Of a stretch of DNA of 58,893 nt, positions 44,293 to 52,475 are shown one piece after another. This DNA is from Bacteroidaceae bacterium (GTDB taxonomy: Bacteria > Bacteroidota > Bacteroidia > Bacteroidales > Bacteroidaceae). Every line of letters begins with the position of its first letter. The stretch's first letter is position 1. The notes under the pieces were generated by a model that saw nothing but the letters and a program-made list of their open reading frames with translations, did not search any database and was not told where the DNA came from. Made by a program: the position numbers and the translations under genes. The stretch is taken from assembly GCA_024401115.1 (NCBI GenBank), contig JAKSLP010000013.1:1-58893 (forward strand), read 5' to 3'.

Positions 44293-45150
44293 TTATTTTA
44301 AACTGTCTCGTAAAACCAGAAGTCCTTCCGGTCCCATGTTGAACAGCAAGTCTGCAATGCTCAGGTTGGGCAGGAATCCTAATTTGTCTTTAAATACCTG
44401 ATAATAGGGCAGGGCCTGGAAACGAGGGTCCTGTATCTTGGCCTTTGGTGAGATGACGGCACGGAGGTCTGTCTCCCCGTTGACATAGGAATGGATGTAT
44501 TCCGCTGTGCGTGATGCCAGAACTTCCATGTCCAGCAATTCGCACACTTTCTTTTCGATGGCTTCATTGTAATCCATCAGATACTCCCACCGTTCCGTGT
44601 AAAAAGGCTTGAAATCGTCCTCCTAATCTTCCACGCAAGGACTGTTCTTGTAGGCCGATGTCAGTGCCTGCCAGTGCAGATGGCGCCAGTTGCCATGGTC
44701 GCTGATGCGTATCCGGCTCATCGGGCAGTTGTCATTGTCGGGCTTGACGATGGGCACAGTCAGTGGCAAAGGCCCGTCGCTGGCCGCTATGATACAGCGG
44801 TTGCGGTAGGTCTGTTTGATATAATGTTCCTGCTGCTCCACCTGTACCTTATCCGCATGCAGCATCCATGCGTATTGCTGTACCGGTCCCCAATAAGCAG
44901 TAGGGATGATGATTTTTAAATCATCACCCCAGTCCGTTGTCTGTTGATGCTTTGCATCCATTTTGGCCATCGCCTCGGCATAGCTCAAGCCAGCTTGGCT
45001 CTGCTCTCTGCTCAGACCAAAATTGTCCGTTGTCTGTTGATGCTTTGCATCCATTTTGGCCATCGCCTCGGCATAGCTCAAGCCAGCTTGGCTCTGCTCT
45101 CTGCTCAGACCAAAATTGTCCGTTGTCTGTTGTCCGTTGTCCGTTGTCAT
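44293..45150 (-). pseudogene. WbqC-like family gene broken by an in-frame amber codon, with repeat-built N-terminus
   Basis: The reading frame from 45150 to 44293 resembles WbqC-family proteins (uncharacterised, linked to polysaccharide or modification loci): IIIPTAYWGPVQQYAWMLHA near codon 80, ASDGPLPLTVPIVKP, HGNWRHLHWQALTSAYKNSP, then EDDFKPFYTERWEYL. A TAG at 44625-44623 stops it at codon 176, and the frame stays open after it to 44293. Around the TAG, family members (from memory) read SPFFEYYEDDF, while this copy reads SPCVED-stop-EDDF, so several bases changed without altering length. The first 73 codons are two copies of a 31-codon repeat plus a short Thr/Asp/Gln/Asn stretch, unlike any WbqC start. 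Its ATG overlaps the lepB stop (ATGA). Probably non-functional, or read through at low level. Confidence 0.75.
44932..45150. repeat. 93-bp tandem direct repeat plus short satellites
   Basis: A 93-base unit is present twice without mismatch (44932-45024 and 45025-45117), followed by shorter copies of its start, GTCCGTTGTC-like, up to 45150. As 93 is a multiple of three, the repeats keep the WbqC-like frame open and encode a 31-residue unit twice. The inner part AGCCAAGCTGGCT forms a small hairpin. Confidence 0.95.
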
Positions 45151-46607
45151 TTTATATCATCCACCCACTTGAACAGGCGGTTCCAGCGAACGCCGCCATT
45201 AAACAGGCTGCGGTCCTTGTCCAGGCTCAACCATACAAAGATAGGCTTACCCACGATGTGGTCCTCTGGAACGAATCCCCAGTAACGGCTGTCGGCACTG
45301 TTGTGGCGGTTGTCACCCATCATCCAGTAGTAATCCATCTTAAAGGTATAGCTGGTAGCCTCCTGGCCGTTGATGAAAATCTTGTTGTCCTTTATCTGCA
45401 GGTCATTGCCTTCGTAGATGGCGATAGGACGCTCGTACACGGCAATGTTATCCAGCGTCAGGTCGATGCTCTTGCCCTTGGCAGGAATCCATACCGGACC
45501 ATAGTTGTCACGGTCCCAATGGGTGTTGCCGTTCAGCGGATAGATACCATCCTCGTAGCGGCCGGTCTCAGGACGGATGTCCGTAAACACCTCCGGCATG
45601 CCCTTCATGGTCTCGATCATCTTGGCAGTCAGAGGCAGGTAGTATACACCCTTATTGGGCAATCCCAGGTCGTCCAGTGCGATGCCTAGCTCGTGTGCCA
45701 TGTCATCGGTGATGTCTACCTTAGTATCCACCCAGTACATGTACTGTACATTGTCTGGCTCCTTGTTGGCCTTGCCGTTCAGGTAAACCACCTTGTCCTT
45801 GATTTCCAGCATGTCACCGGGAAGACCCACGCAACGTTTTACATAGTTCTCGCGGCGGTCTACCGGACGGCTCATGATGCCCTGGAACTCCTGCTTGTTC
45901 TGCAGGATGTAGCTCCTTCCGTCAGCATACAGTTTCTGGAAGCGGGCGCGCTGCTCCATGACAGGAAGGGAGTCTGGAATCTGCATATCCTGATTCAACT
46001 GCTTACCGATGGTATAGCACAAGGTGTAGTAATCCTGATTCTGGTACATAGGATTGACGATTACGGTATCACCGCTAGGGTAGTTGAACACCACGATATC
46101 GTTCAGCTCCACCTTACCCAAACCGGATACACGGCGGTACTCCCACTGAGGCCACTCGATGTAGCTCTTGGTTCCCCAAGGCATGGTGTGCTGGGTCATA
46201 GGCATGGTCAGCGGAGTCATTGGGACGCGTGGTCCGTAGCTGATCTTGCTCACGAACAGGTAGTCGCCGGTCAGCAGGCTCTTCTCCAGACTGGCCGAAG
46301 GAATGGCGTAGTTCTGGAACGAGAAGGTGGTAACGAAATATACGGCTACCAGGGCAAACACGATGGCGTCCACCCAACTCATGATGCCGCGGGTAATCTC
46401 GCTGTCGGAATCTCTCCACCACTGCCAGTTGATCTTGTGGGTGATGTAATTGTCGTAAATGAAAGGAATGACAATTAAGCCCAACCAGCTCTTTACCCAG
46501 TACAGGAACAGCAGGTAGAGTGCCAGAGCAATGGCAAACTTAACCCATTGTAAGGTCTTGTTCTCTGGCTTTTCAGTCTTTACAAGCTTCTTGTTTAATT
46601 TCTTCAT
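45147..46607 (-). CDS. lepB: signal peptidase I
   Basis: Inner-membrane S26 peptidase that removes signal peptides from exported proteins. The 486 residues show two N-terminal TM segments (about 23-55 and 80-105), the catalytic Ser in YAIPSASLEKSL (the canonical PSxSM box, here with Leu), the catalytic Lys in YVKRCVGLPGDMLEIKD and the late box YYWMMGDNRHNSADSRYWG. The length, nearly twice that of E. coli LepB's periplasmic part, and the inserted segments are usual in Bacteroidales. It is nine bases behind dapB and overlaps the WbqC-like start by ATGA, so the three form one minus-strand operon. Confidence 0.95.
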   Translation of the reverse strand: MKKLNKKLVKTEKPENKTLQWVKFAIALALYLLFLYWVKSWLGLIVIPFIYDNYITHKINWQWWRDSDSEITRGIMSWVDAIVFALVAVYFVTTFSFQNYAIPSASLEKSLLTGDYLFVSKISYGPRVPMTPLTMPMTQHTMPWGTKSYIEWPQWEYRRVSGLGKVELNDIVVFNYPSGDTVIVNPMYQNQDYYTLCYTIGKQLNQDMQIPDSLPVMEQRARFQKLYADGRSYILQNKQEFQGIMSRPVDRRENYVKRCVGLPGDMLEIKDKVVYLNGKANKEPDNVQYMYWVDTKVDITDDMAHELGIALDDLGLPNKGVYYLPLTAKMIETMKGMPEVFTDIRPETGRYEDGIYPLNGNTHWDRDNYGPVWIPAKGKSIDLTLDNIAVYERPIAIYEGNDLQIKDNKIFINGQEATSYTFKMDYYWMMGDNRHNSADSRYWGFVPEDHIVGKPIFVWLSLDKDRSLFNGGVRWNRLFKWVDDIK

Positions 46608-46616
46608 GTCGCGTTG

Positions 46617-47372
46617 TTAAAAAGGAAACAGATCATTCATGCTCAGGAAACCCTCGTGATTGGCAGTGTACTCAGCAGCCAGCACTGCACCCAGGGCAAA
46701 GCCCTTGCGGCTGTGTGCATCGTGGGTGATGGTAATCATGTCAGCCTCACTGTCGTAGGTAATGCTGTGGATGCCGGGAACCTCATCGCGGCGGATGCTG
46801 CTGATAGGCAGTTCATTGGCCTCACACTCCATGGTGCCGGATACGGTGCCGTCGGCAGCATATTCGGTGCCCTTAACCCAAGTGCTCTTGCGGGTCAGGT
46901 TTTCCAGGATATCCTCGGCCAGGGTGATGGCGGTACCGCTTGGAGCGTCCAGCTTATGAATGTGGTGGGTCTCCTCCATGGTCACCTCATAGCTTGGGAA
47001 GTTGTTCATGATCTTAGCCAGATACTTGTTCACGGCTCTGAAAATGGCCACACCCAGACTGAAGTTGCTGCTCCAGAACAGGGTCTTGCCACCGGTGGTG
47101 CACAGTTCCTTAATCTCGTCGCCGTGCTCCTTCAGCCAACCGGTACTGCCGGAAACCAGCTTCACACCTTGCTCAAAACACTTCATATAGTTGCCGTAGG
47201 CTGCCTGTGGGCAGGTGAACTCAATGGCTACATCAGCACTGCGGAAAGCGTCGCTGTCAAAATCCTGTGGATTGTCAATGTCAATGACGGATACTATCTC
47301 GTGGCCACGCTGCAGGGCAATCTGCTCAATCATCTTACCCATTTTGCCATAGCCGATTAATGCAATTTTCAT
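46617..47372 (-). CDS. dapB: 4-hydroxy-tetrahydrodipicolinate reductase
   Basis: NAD(P)H enzyme of the diaminopimelate/lysine pathway. The 251 residues have the Rossmann start IALIGYGKMGKMIEQIA (GxGxxG), SSNFSLGVAIF, and the catalytic block EETHHIHKLDAPSGTA with the His and Lys that define DapB. It is slightly shorter than the E. coli enzyme (273), as usual for this phylum. It is first in an operon with lepB (9-base gap) and the WbqC-like gene, a neighbourhood common in Bacteroidales. A -7 box, TAAATTTG (47411-47404), lies 31 bases upstream of the ATG. Confidence 0.96.
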   Translation of the reverse strand: MKIALIGYGKMGKMIEQIALQRGHEIVSVIDIDNPQDFDSDAFRSADVAIEFTCPQAAYGNYMKCFEQGVKLVSGSTGWLKEHGDEIKELCTTGGKTLFWSSNFSLGVAIFRAVNKYLAKIMNNFPSYEVTMEETHHIHKLDAPSGTAITLAEDILENLTRKSTWVKGTEYAADGTVSGTMECEANELPISSIRRDEVPGIHSITYDSEADMITITHDAHSRKGFALGAVLAAEYTANHEGFLSMNDLFPF

Positions 47373-47403
47373 AATGATAATCTTATACGTTAAAAAAACG
47401 CCG

Positions 47404-47411
47404 CAAATTTA
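47404..47411 (-). promoter_or_regulatory. -7 box of the dapB-lepB operon
   Basis: TAAATTTG on the minus strand, in the 57-base gap after the HD-MsrA gene. No clear TTTG at -33. It makes read-through from the HD-MsrA gene unnecessary. Confidence 0.5.
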
Positions 47412-47429
47412 CGGATTAATCTTGAATTA

Positions 47430-48368
47430 TTAGAATTTTTTGATGCGAATGTGACAATAGGGCGAACCGCCGGTCTTGTCGTAATAATCCTGATGATAGG
47501 CTTCGCCTACCCAAAAATCACCGGCTGGGCGCAACAGGGTGTTCACCTCGTCGCCTTTGGCCCGCAGTATGTCGGCTACGGCCATAGCCTCCCGGCGCTG
47601 GGTCTCGGACAGGTAGAAGATCTCGCTGCGGTACTGGGGGCCGATGTCTGGACCCACACCGTCCACCTGGGCTGGGTCGTGAATCTCAAAGAACAGCTTG
47701 CACAGGTCGGTATAGGTCACCTGCTGTGGGTCATATTCCACCATCACCGCCTCTACATGATGGGTCTGGTGGTCGCGTACCTGGGCATAGGTGGGGAACT
47801 GTTCCTCGCCTCCGGTATATCCCACGGTACTTTTCAGCACGCCCGCCTTGCGCTGGAACTGGTGCTGGGCACCCCAGAAACATCCGCAGGCAAACAGGGC
47901 CAGCTCATGTCCCGGCTCGGCCTCGTACTTAAACAGGGTTACCTGTGACTCTGCCTCTACGGCTGCCTTGATCTTCTCCAATGCAGGGCCGTGCTTGGCC
48001 TGCAGGTCGGGGTGGTCCTTGCCGCGTTCGAAGTTGTGTTGCAGGTCGTTGTACTTCACCTGCAGCGCGATGGGGTTGTGCGAATCGATGATGCGCTGCA
48101 GATATTCGTCGTAACTCAGAGTCTTATCGTGCGTGAGCAACTTCAGGGCCGAGATGATTCCCTCAGGGATGCCCTGCTCTTCCAGGTCTTCAAAGGTCAT
48201 GTCGGTGTCTTCCACTACATCGTGCAGGAAACCGGCTACACGCTCTTCGTCTGTGTGTCCCATCAGTCCCACGGTCAGTGGGTGAAGGATCACTGGATTG
48301 CCATCCCGGTCCAATTGTCCGGCATGAGCCTTAGCTGCAATCAAAATTGCGTCGTCAATATTTACCAT
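47430..48368 (-). CDS. HD domain-MsrA fusion protein
   Basis: A 312-residue fusion. Residues 1 to about 135 are an HD hydrolase domain of the RelA/SpoT-Mesh1 type (HPLTVGLMGHTDEERVAGFL then LHDVVEDTDMTFEDLEEQG), a fold that hydrolyses (p)ppGpp or related nucleotides. Residues about 150-312 are peptide-methionine (S)-S-oxide reductase MsrA, with catalytic C163 in FACGCFWGAQHQFQ, VGYTGGEEQFPTYAQVRDHQ and GPDIGPQYRSEIFY. No resolving Cys pair is obvious besides a late Cys in SPYCHIRIKKF. The start at 48368 follows the -7 box by six bases; an in-frame TTG at 48377 lies inside that box. Likely role: repair of oxidised methionine, perhaps tied to a nucleotide signal. Confidence 0.9.
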   Translation of the reverse strand: MVNIDDAILIAAKAHAGQLDRDGNPVILHPLTVGLMGHTDEERVAGFLHDVVEDTDMTFEDLEEQGIPEGIISALKLLTHDKTLSYDEYLQRIIDSHNPIALQVKYNDLQHNFERGKDHPDLQAKHGPALEKIKAAVEAESQVTLFKYEAEPGHELALFACGCFWGAQHQFQRKAGVLKSTVGYTGGEEQFPTYAQVRDHQTHHVEAVMVEYDPQQVTYTDLCKLFFEIHDPAQVDGVGPDIGPQYRSEIFYLSETQRREAMAVADILRAKGDEVNTLLRPAGDFWVGEAYHQDYYDKTGGSPYCHIRIKKF

Positions 48369-48374
48369 AATGCA

Positions 48375-48382
48375 CAAAGGTA
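48375..48382 (-). promoter_or_regulatory. -7 box next to the HD-MsrA start
   Basis: TACCTTTG on the minus strand ends six bases before the ATG at 48368, implying a leaderless or nearly leaderless mRNA and ruling out the TTG at 48377. Confidence 0.5.
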
Positions 48383-48445
48383 ACGATTTTTGTCAAGATT
48401 AAGACACTTTGGAACAAAACTATCGTTTATAATTTGTTTTTTTAG

Positions 48446-48453
48446 TAAATTTG
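48446..48453 (+). promoter_or_regulatory. -7 box of the SulP gene
   Basis: TAAATTTG, 40 bases before the ATG at 48494. Only a TTTG at 48433-48436 is near, too close to be a standard -33. Confidence 0.5.
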
Positions 48454-48493
48454 CACCCAATTTTACACAACTAATAACAAAACGATTAGAATC

Positions 48494-50191
48494 ATGGCGT
48501 TTATTTCGACAAATAACATCAAGGGCGATGTTTTTGGTGGCATTACCGCGGGTATCGTGGCTTTGCCTTTAGCGTTGGCATTCGGTATTCAGGCTTTTGG
48601 CGGAATCGATGATCCTGCAGCCAGCTCCATGGGTGCATTGGCAGGTCTGGTGGGTGCCACATTGTTGGGTTTCTTTGCCTCGCTGTTCGGAGGTACTCAT
48701 TCACAGATCAGCGGACCTACCGGTCCGATGACCGTTATCACTGCCAGCCTGATTAGTGGCGCTTGGGTGGCTTCTCAGGGCAACTTCTCGGCTGTACTTA
48801 TCGCTATGTCCATGGCCGGTATGTTCTGCGGTCTGTTCCAGATCCTGTTCGGTATCATCCGCATCGGTAAGTATGTGCGTTACATCCCTTATCCTGTGCT
48901 TTCCGGTTTCATGAGCGGTATCGGTGTCATCATCATCCTGCAGCAGATTTATCCTATCATCGGTAGCAAGTCTCCTGTCGCTGTGGTGGATATGCTGATC
49001 AACTTCCCTCAGACTGTGGCAGCCGGCATCAGCGTACCAGCCTTGCTGCTGGGTTTGGCTACTATTGTCATTATCCAGCTGTTCCCAAAGGTAACCACTA
49101 AGGTTCCATCTACATTGGTGGCTCTGGTTCTGGTGACTATCGCTTCTTTGTTCTGCGGCTTGGATGCCAAGTTGACCATCGGTGACATCCCTGCTGGTCT
49201 GCCTATGCCATTCTTTGCCAAGGAGGGTCCTTCTCTGGAGGGCTTGGATTGGCTGTCACTGATCAATACGGATATCATTCCGGGTCTGACACTGGCTGGC
49301 TTGGGTTCTATTGATACCCTGCTGACCTCTGTTGTGGCTGATAACATCACCAAGACCAAGCATAATAGTAATAAGGAGTTGATTGGCCAGGGTATCGGTA
49401 ATGCGTTGGCCGGTATGTTCTGCGGTATCTCGGGTGCCGGCGCTACCATGCGTACCGTGGTTAACGTAAAGAGCGGTGGCCGTAGCCAGATCAGCGGTAT
49501 GGTTCACTCGCTGTTCCTGCTGGCCATCCTGTTGGGCTTGGGCAGCCTGGTGAAGTATGTTCCACTGTCGGTTTTGGCCGGTATCCTGATTACCGTAGGT
49601 TGGGGTATCATCGACTTCAAGGGCTTCAAGGATCTGGCTAAGGTGCCACGTGCTGATGCCTTCGTGCTGATGGTAGTGTTCCTGATGACCGTCTTTGTGG
49701 ATTTGCTTACCGCTGTAGGTATCGGTATGGTGATTGCTTGCGTGCTGTTCATGAAGCGCTTCAGCGACCTGGTTGAGGGCAGTTACGACAGCCATGCCAT
49801 GAGTGTGGCTAAGAAGGAGAATCCTTGGAGTGACGAGGTGGGTATTCCTGAGGAAGTAAAGGAGAGAATCTATATCCAGCACTTGGATGGTCCTGTATTC
49901 TTTGGTTCAGTGACCCGTTTCCAGGAGGTGATGCACAATGTGCCTGAGACGGCTCAGGTGGTGATTATCCGAATGAAGCTGGTTAACTTCATGGACCAGT
50001 CGGGTGCTTATGCCATGGAGACTGCTATCAAGGATTTGCAGGCTCGCGGTGTGACCGTGCTGATGACTATTATCCAGCCACAGGCTTGGTACATGCTGAC
50101 CAAGCTGAATATTATCCCTGGTTTGGTTCCGAAGGAGAATACCTTCAAGACCTTCGAGGAATGTACGGCGTATTTGAAGAATCTGAAATAA
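48494..50191 (+). CDS. SulP family anion transporter with STAS domain
   Basis: Inner-membrane secondary transporter of 565 residues, for sulfate, bicarbonate or dicarboxylates. The hydrophobic core has about ten to fourteen TM segments in the SLC26 fold, starting GGITAGIVALPLALAFGIQA, with GGTHSQISGPTGPMTVITAS (the TM3 region binding the anion) and NALAGMFCGISGAGATMRTV (TM10). A cytoplasmic STAS domain occupies about 445-560 (YIQHLDGPVFFGSVTRFQEV). Family members in anaerobic Bacteroidales are often annotated as bicarbonate transporters because of BicA similarity; the substrate cannot be decided here. It is monocistronic with a strong terminator. Confidence 0.93.
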   Translation: MAFISTNNIKGDVFGGITAGIVALPLALAFGIQAFGGIDDPAASSMGALAGLVGATLLGFFASLFGGTHSQISGPTGPMTVITASLISGAWVASQGNFSAVLIAMSMAGMFCGLFQILFGIIRIGKYVRYIPYPVLSGFMSGIGVIIILQQIYPIIGSKSPVAVVDMLINFPQTVAAGISVPALLLGLATIVIIQLFPKVTTKVPSTLVALVLVTIASLFCGLDAKLTIGDIPAGLPMPFFAKEGPSLEGLDWLSLINTDIIPGLTLAGLGSIDTLLTSVVADNITKTKHNSNKELIGQGIGNALAGMFCGISGAGATMRTVVNVKSGGRSQISGMVHSLFLLAILLGLGSLVKYVPLSVLAGILITVGWGIIDFKGFKDLAKVPRADAFVLMVVFLMTVFVDLLTAVGIGMVIACVLFMKRFSDLVEGSYDSHAMSVAKKENPWSDEVGIPEEVKERIYIQHLDGPVFFGSVTRFQEVMHNVPETAQVVIIRMKLVNFMDQSGAYAMETAIKDLQARGVTVLMTIIQPQAWYMLTKLNIIPGLVPKENTFKTFEECTAYLKNLK

Positions 50192-50194
50192 ATG

Positions 50195-50226
50195 AAAAAG
50201 GAGTGCTGAGCGGCACTCCTTTTTTA
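50195..50226. terminator. bidirectional terminator after the SulP gene
   Basis: GGAGTGC (50200-50206) and GCACTCC (50213-50219) pair across a TGAGCG loop, with five As before and six Ts after. It lies between convergent genes and can serve both. Confidence 0.92.
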
Positions 50227-50227
50227 T

Positions 50228-50533
50228 TTAGCATTCGAAATCGATGCAGGTTCTTACGCAGGTGTAAGGACGAACCTTTCCGTCTGCAACTGCCACGTGG
50301 GCAGGGTGAACAGCGTAGCCCTTCAGTGACTCTGGAGTGTCCAGTGTGCAATCCAGCATAACGTCAGCATTTGAACTTGCCAAAACACCGTCGATGGTTA
50401 CGGTTACTTCCAACAGACCGGGAACCTGGCCTACCAAACCTTCCAAACCTTCCTTGATGCCAGCCTTAACGGTCTGCTTCTCCTCTGCGGTCAGCTCATC
50501 CTTGAGCTTCCATAAAATAATGTGCTTTACCAT
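50228..50533 (-). CDS. Dabb (stress-responsive alpha/beta barrel) family protein
   Basis: A 101-residue ferredoxin-like barrel protein, MVKHIILWKLKDELTAEEKQ at the start and LDCTLDTPESLKGYAVHPAH in the middle being typical of the Dabb domain. Members form dimers and include stress proteins and some small enzymes; no catalytic role can be assigned here. The gene is monocistronic; its promoter has -7 TACTTTTG (50577-50570) with TTGTC 18 bases upstream (50600-50596). The last residues CVRTCIDFEC contain three cysteines, unusual for such a small barrel. Confidence 0.88.
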   Translation of the reverse strand: MVKHIILWKLKDELTAEEKQTVKAGIKEGLEGLVGQVPGLLEVTVTIDGVLASSNADVMLDCTLDTPESLKGYAVHPAHVAVADGKVRPYTCVRTCIDFEC

Positions 50534-50569
50534 AATAGAATTTTGCTTTAAAATGATATTTCAACTTTG

Positions 50570-50600
50570 CAAAAGTAAATATTATTTTTCCGAATGACAA
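50570..50600 (-). promoter_or_regulatory. promoter of the Dabb gene
   Basis: TTGTC (50600-50596) and TACTTTTG (50577-50570) on the minus strand, 18 bases apart, resemble the Bacteroidetes promoter pair. Confidence 0.5.
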
Positions 50601-50682
50601 GTTTTAGCTGAAGAAAGTACGCAAAAGATGGGACTGCGGTAAAAAAATATCAAGATATTTCAAGAATGGTGTCAGGATTTAG

Positions 50683-50690
50683 TATATTTG
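50683..50690 (+). promoter_or_regulatory. -7 box of the carboxylesterase gene
   Basis: TATATTTG, 40 bases before the ATG at 50731. The -33 region is not recognisable. Confidence 0.5.
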
Positions 50691-50730
50691 CAAAAGAGCA
50701 CATTTTATTAAACCTTACTAATATTTAACC

Positions 50731-52377
50731 ATGAAAAAGAATTTCAAACTTTTTTCTTTTGCATTGATGGGTGTTGCCATGGCTGCCTTGACTTCTTGTG
50801 GCGGACAGACCGCAACTGCAACTAACGATGATTTGGGCTATGATCCCGATGCTCCTCAGATTGAGATTGGTGACAACATTGCCATTGCCAACACTCAGTA
50901 TGGTCAGGTCAAGGGTTACATTTCCCGTGGTATCTATACTTATCTGGGCATTCCTTACGGTGCAAGCACTGCCGGTGAGAACCGCTTCATGCCTCCACAG
51001 GAACCTACTCCTTGGGAAGGTGTGCTGAATACGGTGTTCTGGGGCACTACTGCTCCTCAGAACCTGGACACCCAGTATGCCAGCGCTGTTTATTCCTTCC
51101 GCGATCACTGGAACTTCTTCGATGTGGGTGAGGACTGCTTGAAGCTGAACGTGTGGACTCCAAATACCGATAACAAGAAGCGCCCTGTAATGGTGTGGCT
51201 GCACGGTGGCGGTTACACTGCCGGTAGCGGTATCGAGCAGGACGGTTACCACGGCGAGAACATCAGCCGTAAGGGTGATATCGTATTCGTATCCATCAAC
51301 CACCGTCTGGGTACCCTGGCATTCAGCGATTTCTCTGATGTGGATCCTAAGTATGAGGATTCGGGCAACTGCGGTACATTGGATATGATTGCAGCCTTGA
51401 AGTGGGTGCACAATAATATTGCCAACTTTGGCGGTGACCCTGATAACGTGACCATCATGGGGCAGAGCGGCGGCGGTGCCAAGGTTTGTACCATGGTGGC
51501 TTCTCCATTGACCAAGGGTCTGGTTCATAAGGCTGTGGCACTGAGCGGCAGCACCATTAAGGCTAACGACCAGAGTGTAACCAAGGAACTGGGTAAGTTC
51601 ATCGTTAAGGAGAGCGGCAAGACCGTAGAGCAGTTGAAGCAGATGCCTTGGAAGGAGTATATCCAACTGGCTAACGACTGTGCCAAGAAGTTTGCAGAGA
51701 CCAATCCTGGTGTCAATGCACGCGGTTTCTTCGGTCCTATTGCTGACGGTAAGATCCTGCCTAAGGACGGTCATTTCCAGGGCAAGGACCTGCACAACAA
51801 CAATATTCCTATGATTTTCTGTACCACTACAGCCGAGTCGGGCCGCAGCATGCTGGATCCTGAATTGGAGGCTTCTACTCCAGAGCAGGCAGTGGAATTG
51901 CTGTCTAAGAACTATGGCGATAAGGCTCAGAAGATCTATGATGCCTATAGTAAGGTGTTCCCAAATCAGAAGCCTATCGATGTCATCAACCTGGCCAGCT
52001 CTACCCGCGTGGGCGTGATCAATTCCATCAATGCCAAGGCTCAGCAGGATGCTCCTGTATATCTGGCATGGTTCGGTTGGAATCCTCCAACATTTGACGG
52101 CCGTGCCAAGGCATTCCATTGCCTGGATATCAGCTTCTGGTTCCTGAATACCGACATCATGGTAAGCCACAGCGGCGGTGGTAAGCGTCCTCGCGAACTG
52201 TCCAAGAAGATGGCTTCTGCCTTGCTGAGTTTCATGCGTACCGGTAATCCTAATTGTGCTGAATTGCCTGAGTGGCCTGCATACGATACCGAGAAGGGTG
52301 CTACTATGATACTGAACGACAAGTGCGAGGTGTTGAACGACCCAGACCGCGAGGCTCGTGCTACTTTGAACGATTAA
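50731..52377 (+). CDS. type-B carboxylesterase, lipoprotein
   Basis: Membrane-anchored alpha/beta-hydrolase of 548 residues. The SPII signal has lipobox cysteine C23 (AALTSCGGQ). The type-B carboxylesterase fold is clear: IYTYLGIPYGASTAGENRFM, the oxyanion segment VMVWLHGGGYTAGSG, nucleophile S246 in NVTIMGQSGGGAKVCTMVAS and the C-terminal His in GRAKAFHCLDISFWF; the acid is probably E in FCTTTAESGRSML. Secreted members of this family in gut Bacteroidales act on acetylated or feruloylated glycans or small esters; the substrate is not predictable. It precedes a Tat-signal oxidoreductase gene by about 100 bases. Confidence 0.92.
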   Translation: MKKNFKLFSFALMGVAMAALTSCGGQTATATNDDLGYDPDAPQIEIGDNIAIANTQYGQVKGYISRGIYTYLGIPYGASTAGENRFMPPQEPTPWEGVLNTVFWGTTAPQNLDTQYASAVYSFRDHWNFFDVGEDCLKLNVWTPNTDNKKRPVMVWLHGGGYTAGSGIEQDGYHGENISRKGDIVFVSINHRLGTLAFSDFSDVDPKYEDSGNCGTLDMIAALKWVHNNIANFGGDPDNVTIMGQSGGGAKVCTMVASPLTKGLVHKAVALSGSTIKANDQSVTKELGKFIVKESGKTVEQLKQMPWKEYIQLANDCAKKFAETNPGVNARGFFGPIADGKILPKDGHFQGKDLHNNNIPMIFCTTTAESGRSMLDPELEASTPEQAVELLSKNYGDKAQKIYDAYSKVFPNQKPIDVINLASSTRVGVINSINAKAQQDAPVYLAWFGWNPPTFDGRAKAFHCLDISFWFLNTDIMVSHSGGGKRPRELSKKMASALLSFMRTGNPNCAELPEWPAYDTEKGATMILNDKCEVLNDPDREARATLND

Positions 52378-52475
52378 TTGAAAAAAAAGTGGATTCCATG
52401 CGGTAGTTTTCAAAAATAATTGCTAATTTTACCGCGAAATTCGATTTTATACATTCATTATTTAATAACAATATC

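Noticed and set aside
44623..44625. Programmed amber reading (pyrrolysine or suppressor) at the TAG
   Set aside because: No pyl genes or suppressor tRNA are in the window, TAG-recoding is not known in Bacteroidales chromosomes, and adjacent residues are altered too, which fits decay.
44577..44640. Frameshift as the cause of the break in the WbqC-like gene
   Set aside because: The parts before and after the TAG are in the same frame and the spacing to the conserved EDDF block is unchanged, so a nonsense substitution with nearby changes explains it better.
44932..45150. CRISPR-like array
   Set aside because: Two identical adjacent 93-bp units without distinct spacers, inside an open frame, do not form a CRISPR array.
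48377..48377. TTG start three codons upstream of the HD-MsrA ATG
   Set aside because: It falls within the -7 box TACCTTTG, so it would lie upstream of the transcript.
50725..52413. 562-codon open frame on the minus strand opposite the carboxylesterase gene
   Set aside because: The plus-strand frame has lipobox, catalytic Ser and His motifs and full family length. The antisense frame shows no domain and results from the biased codon use of the real gene.
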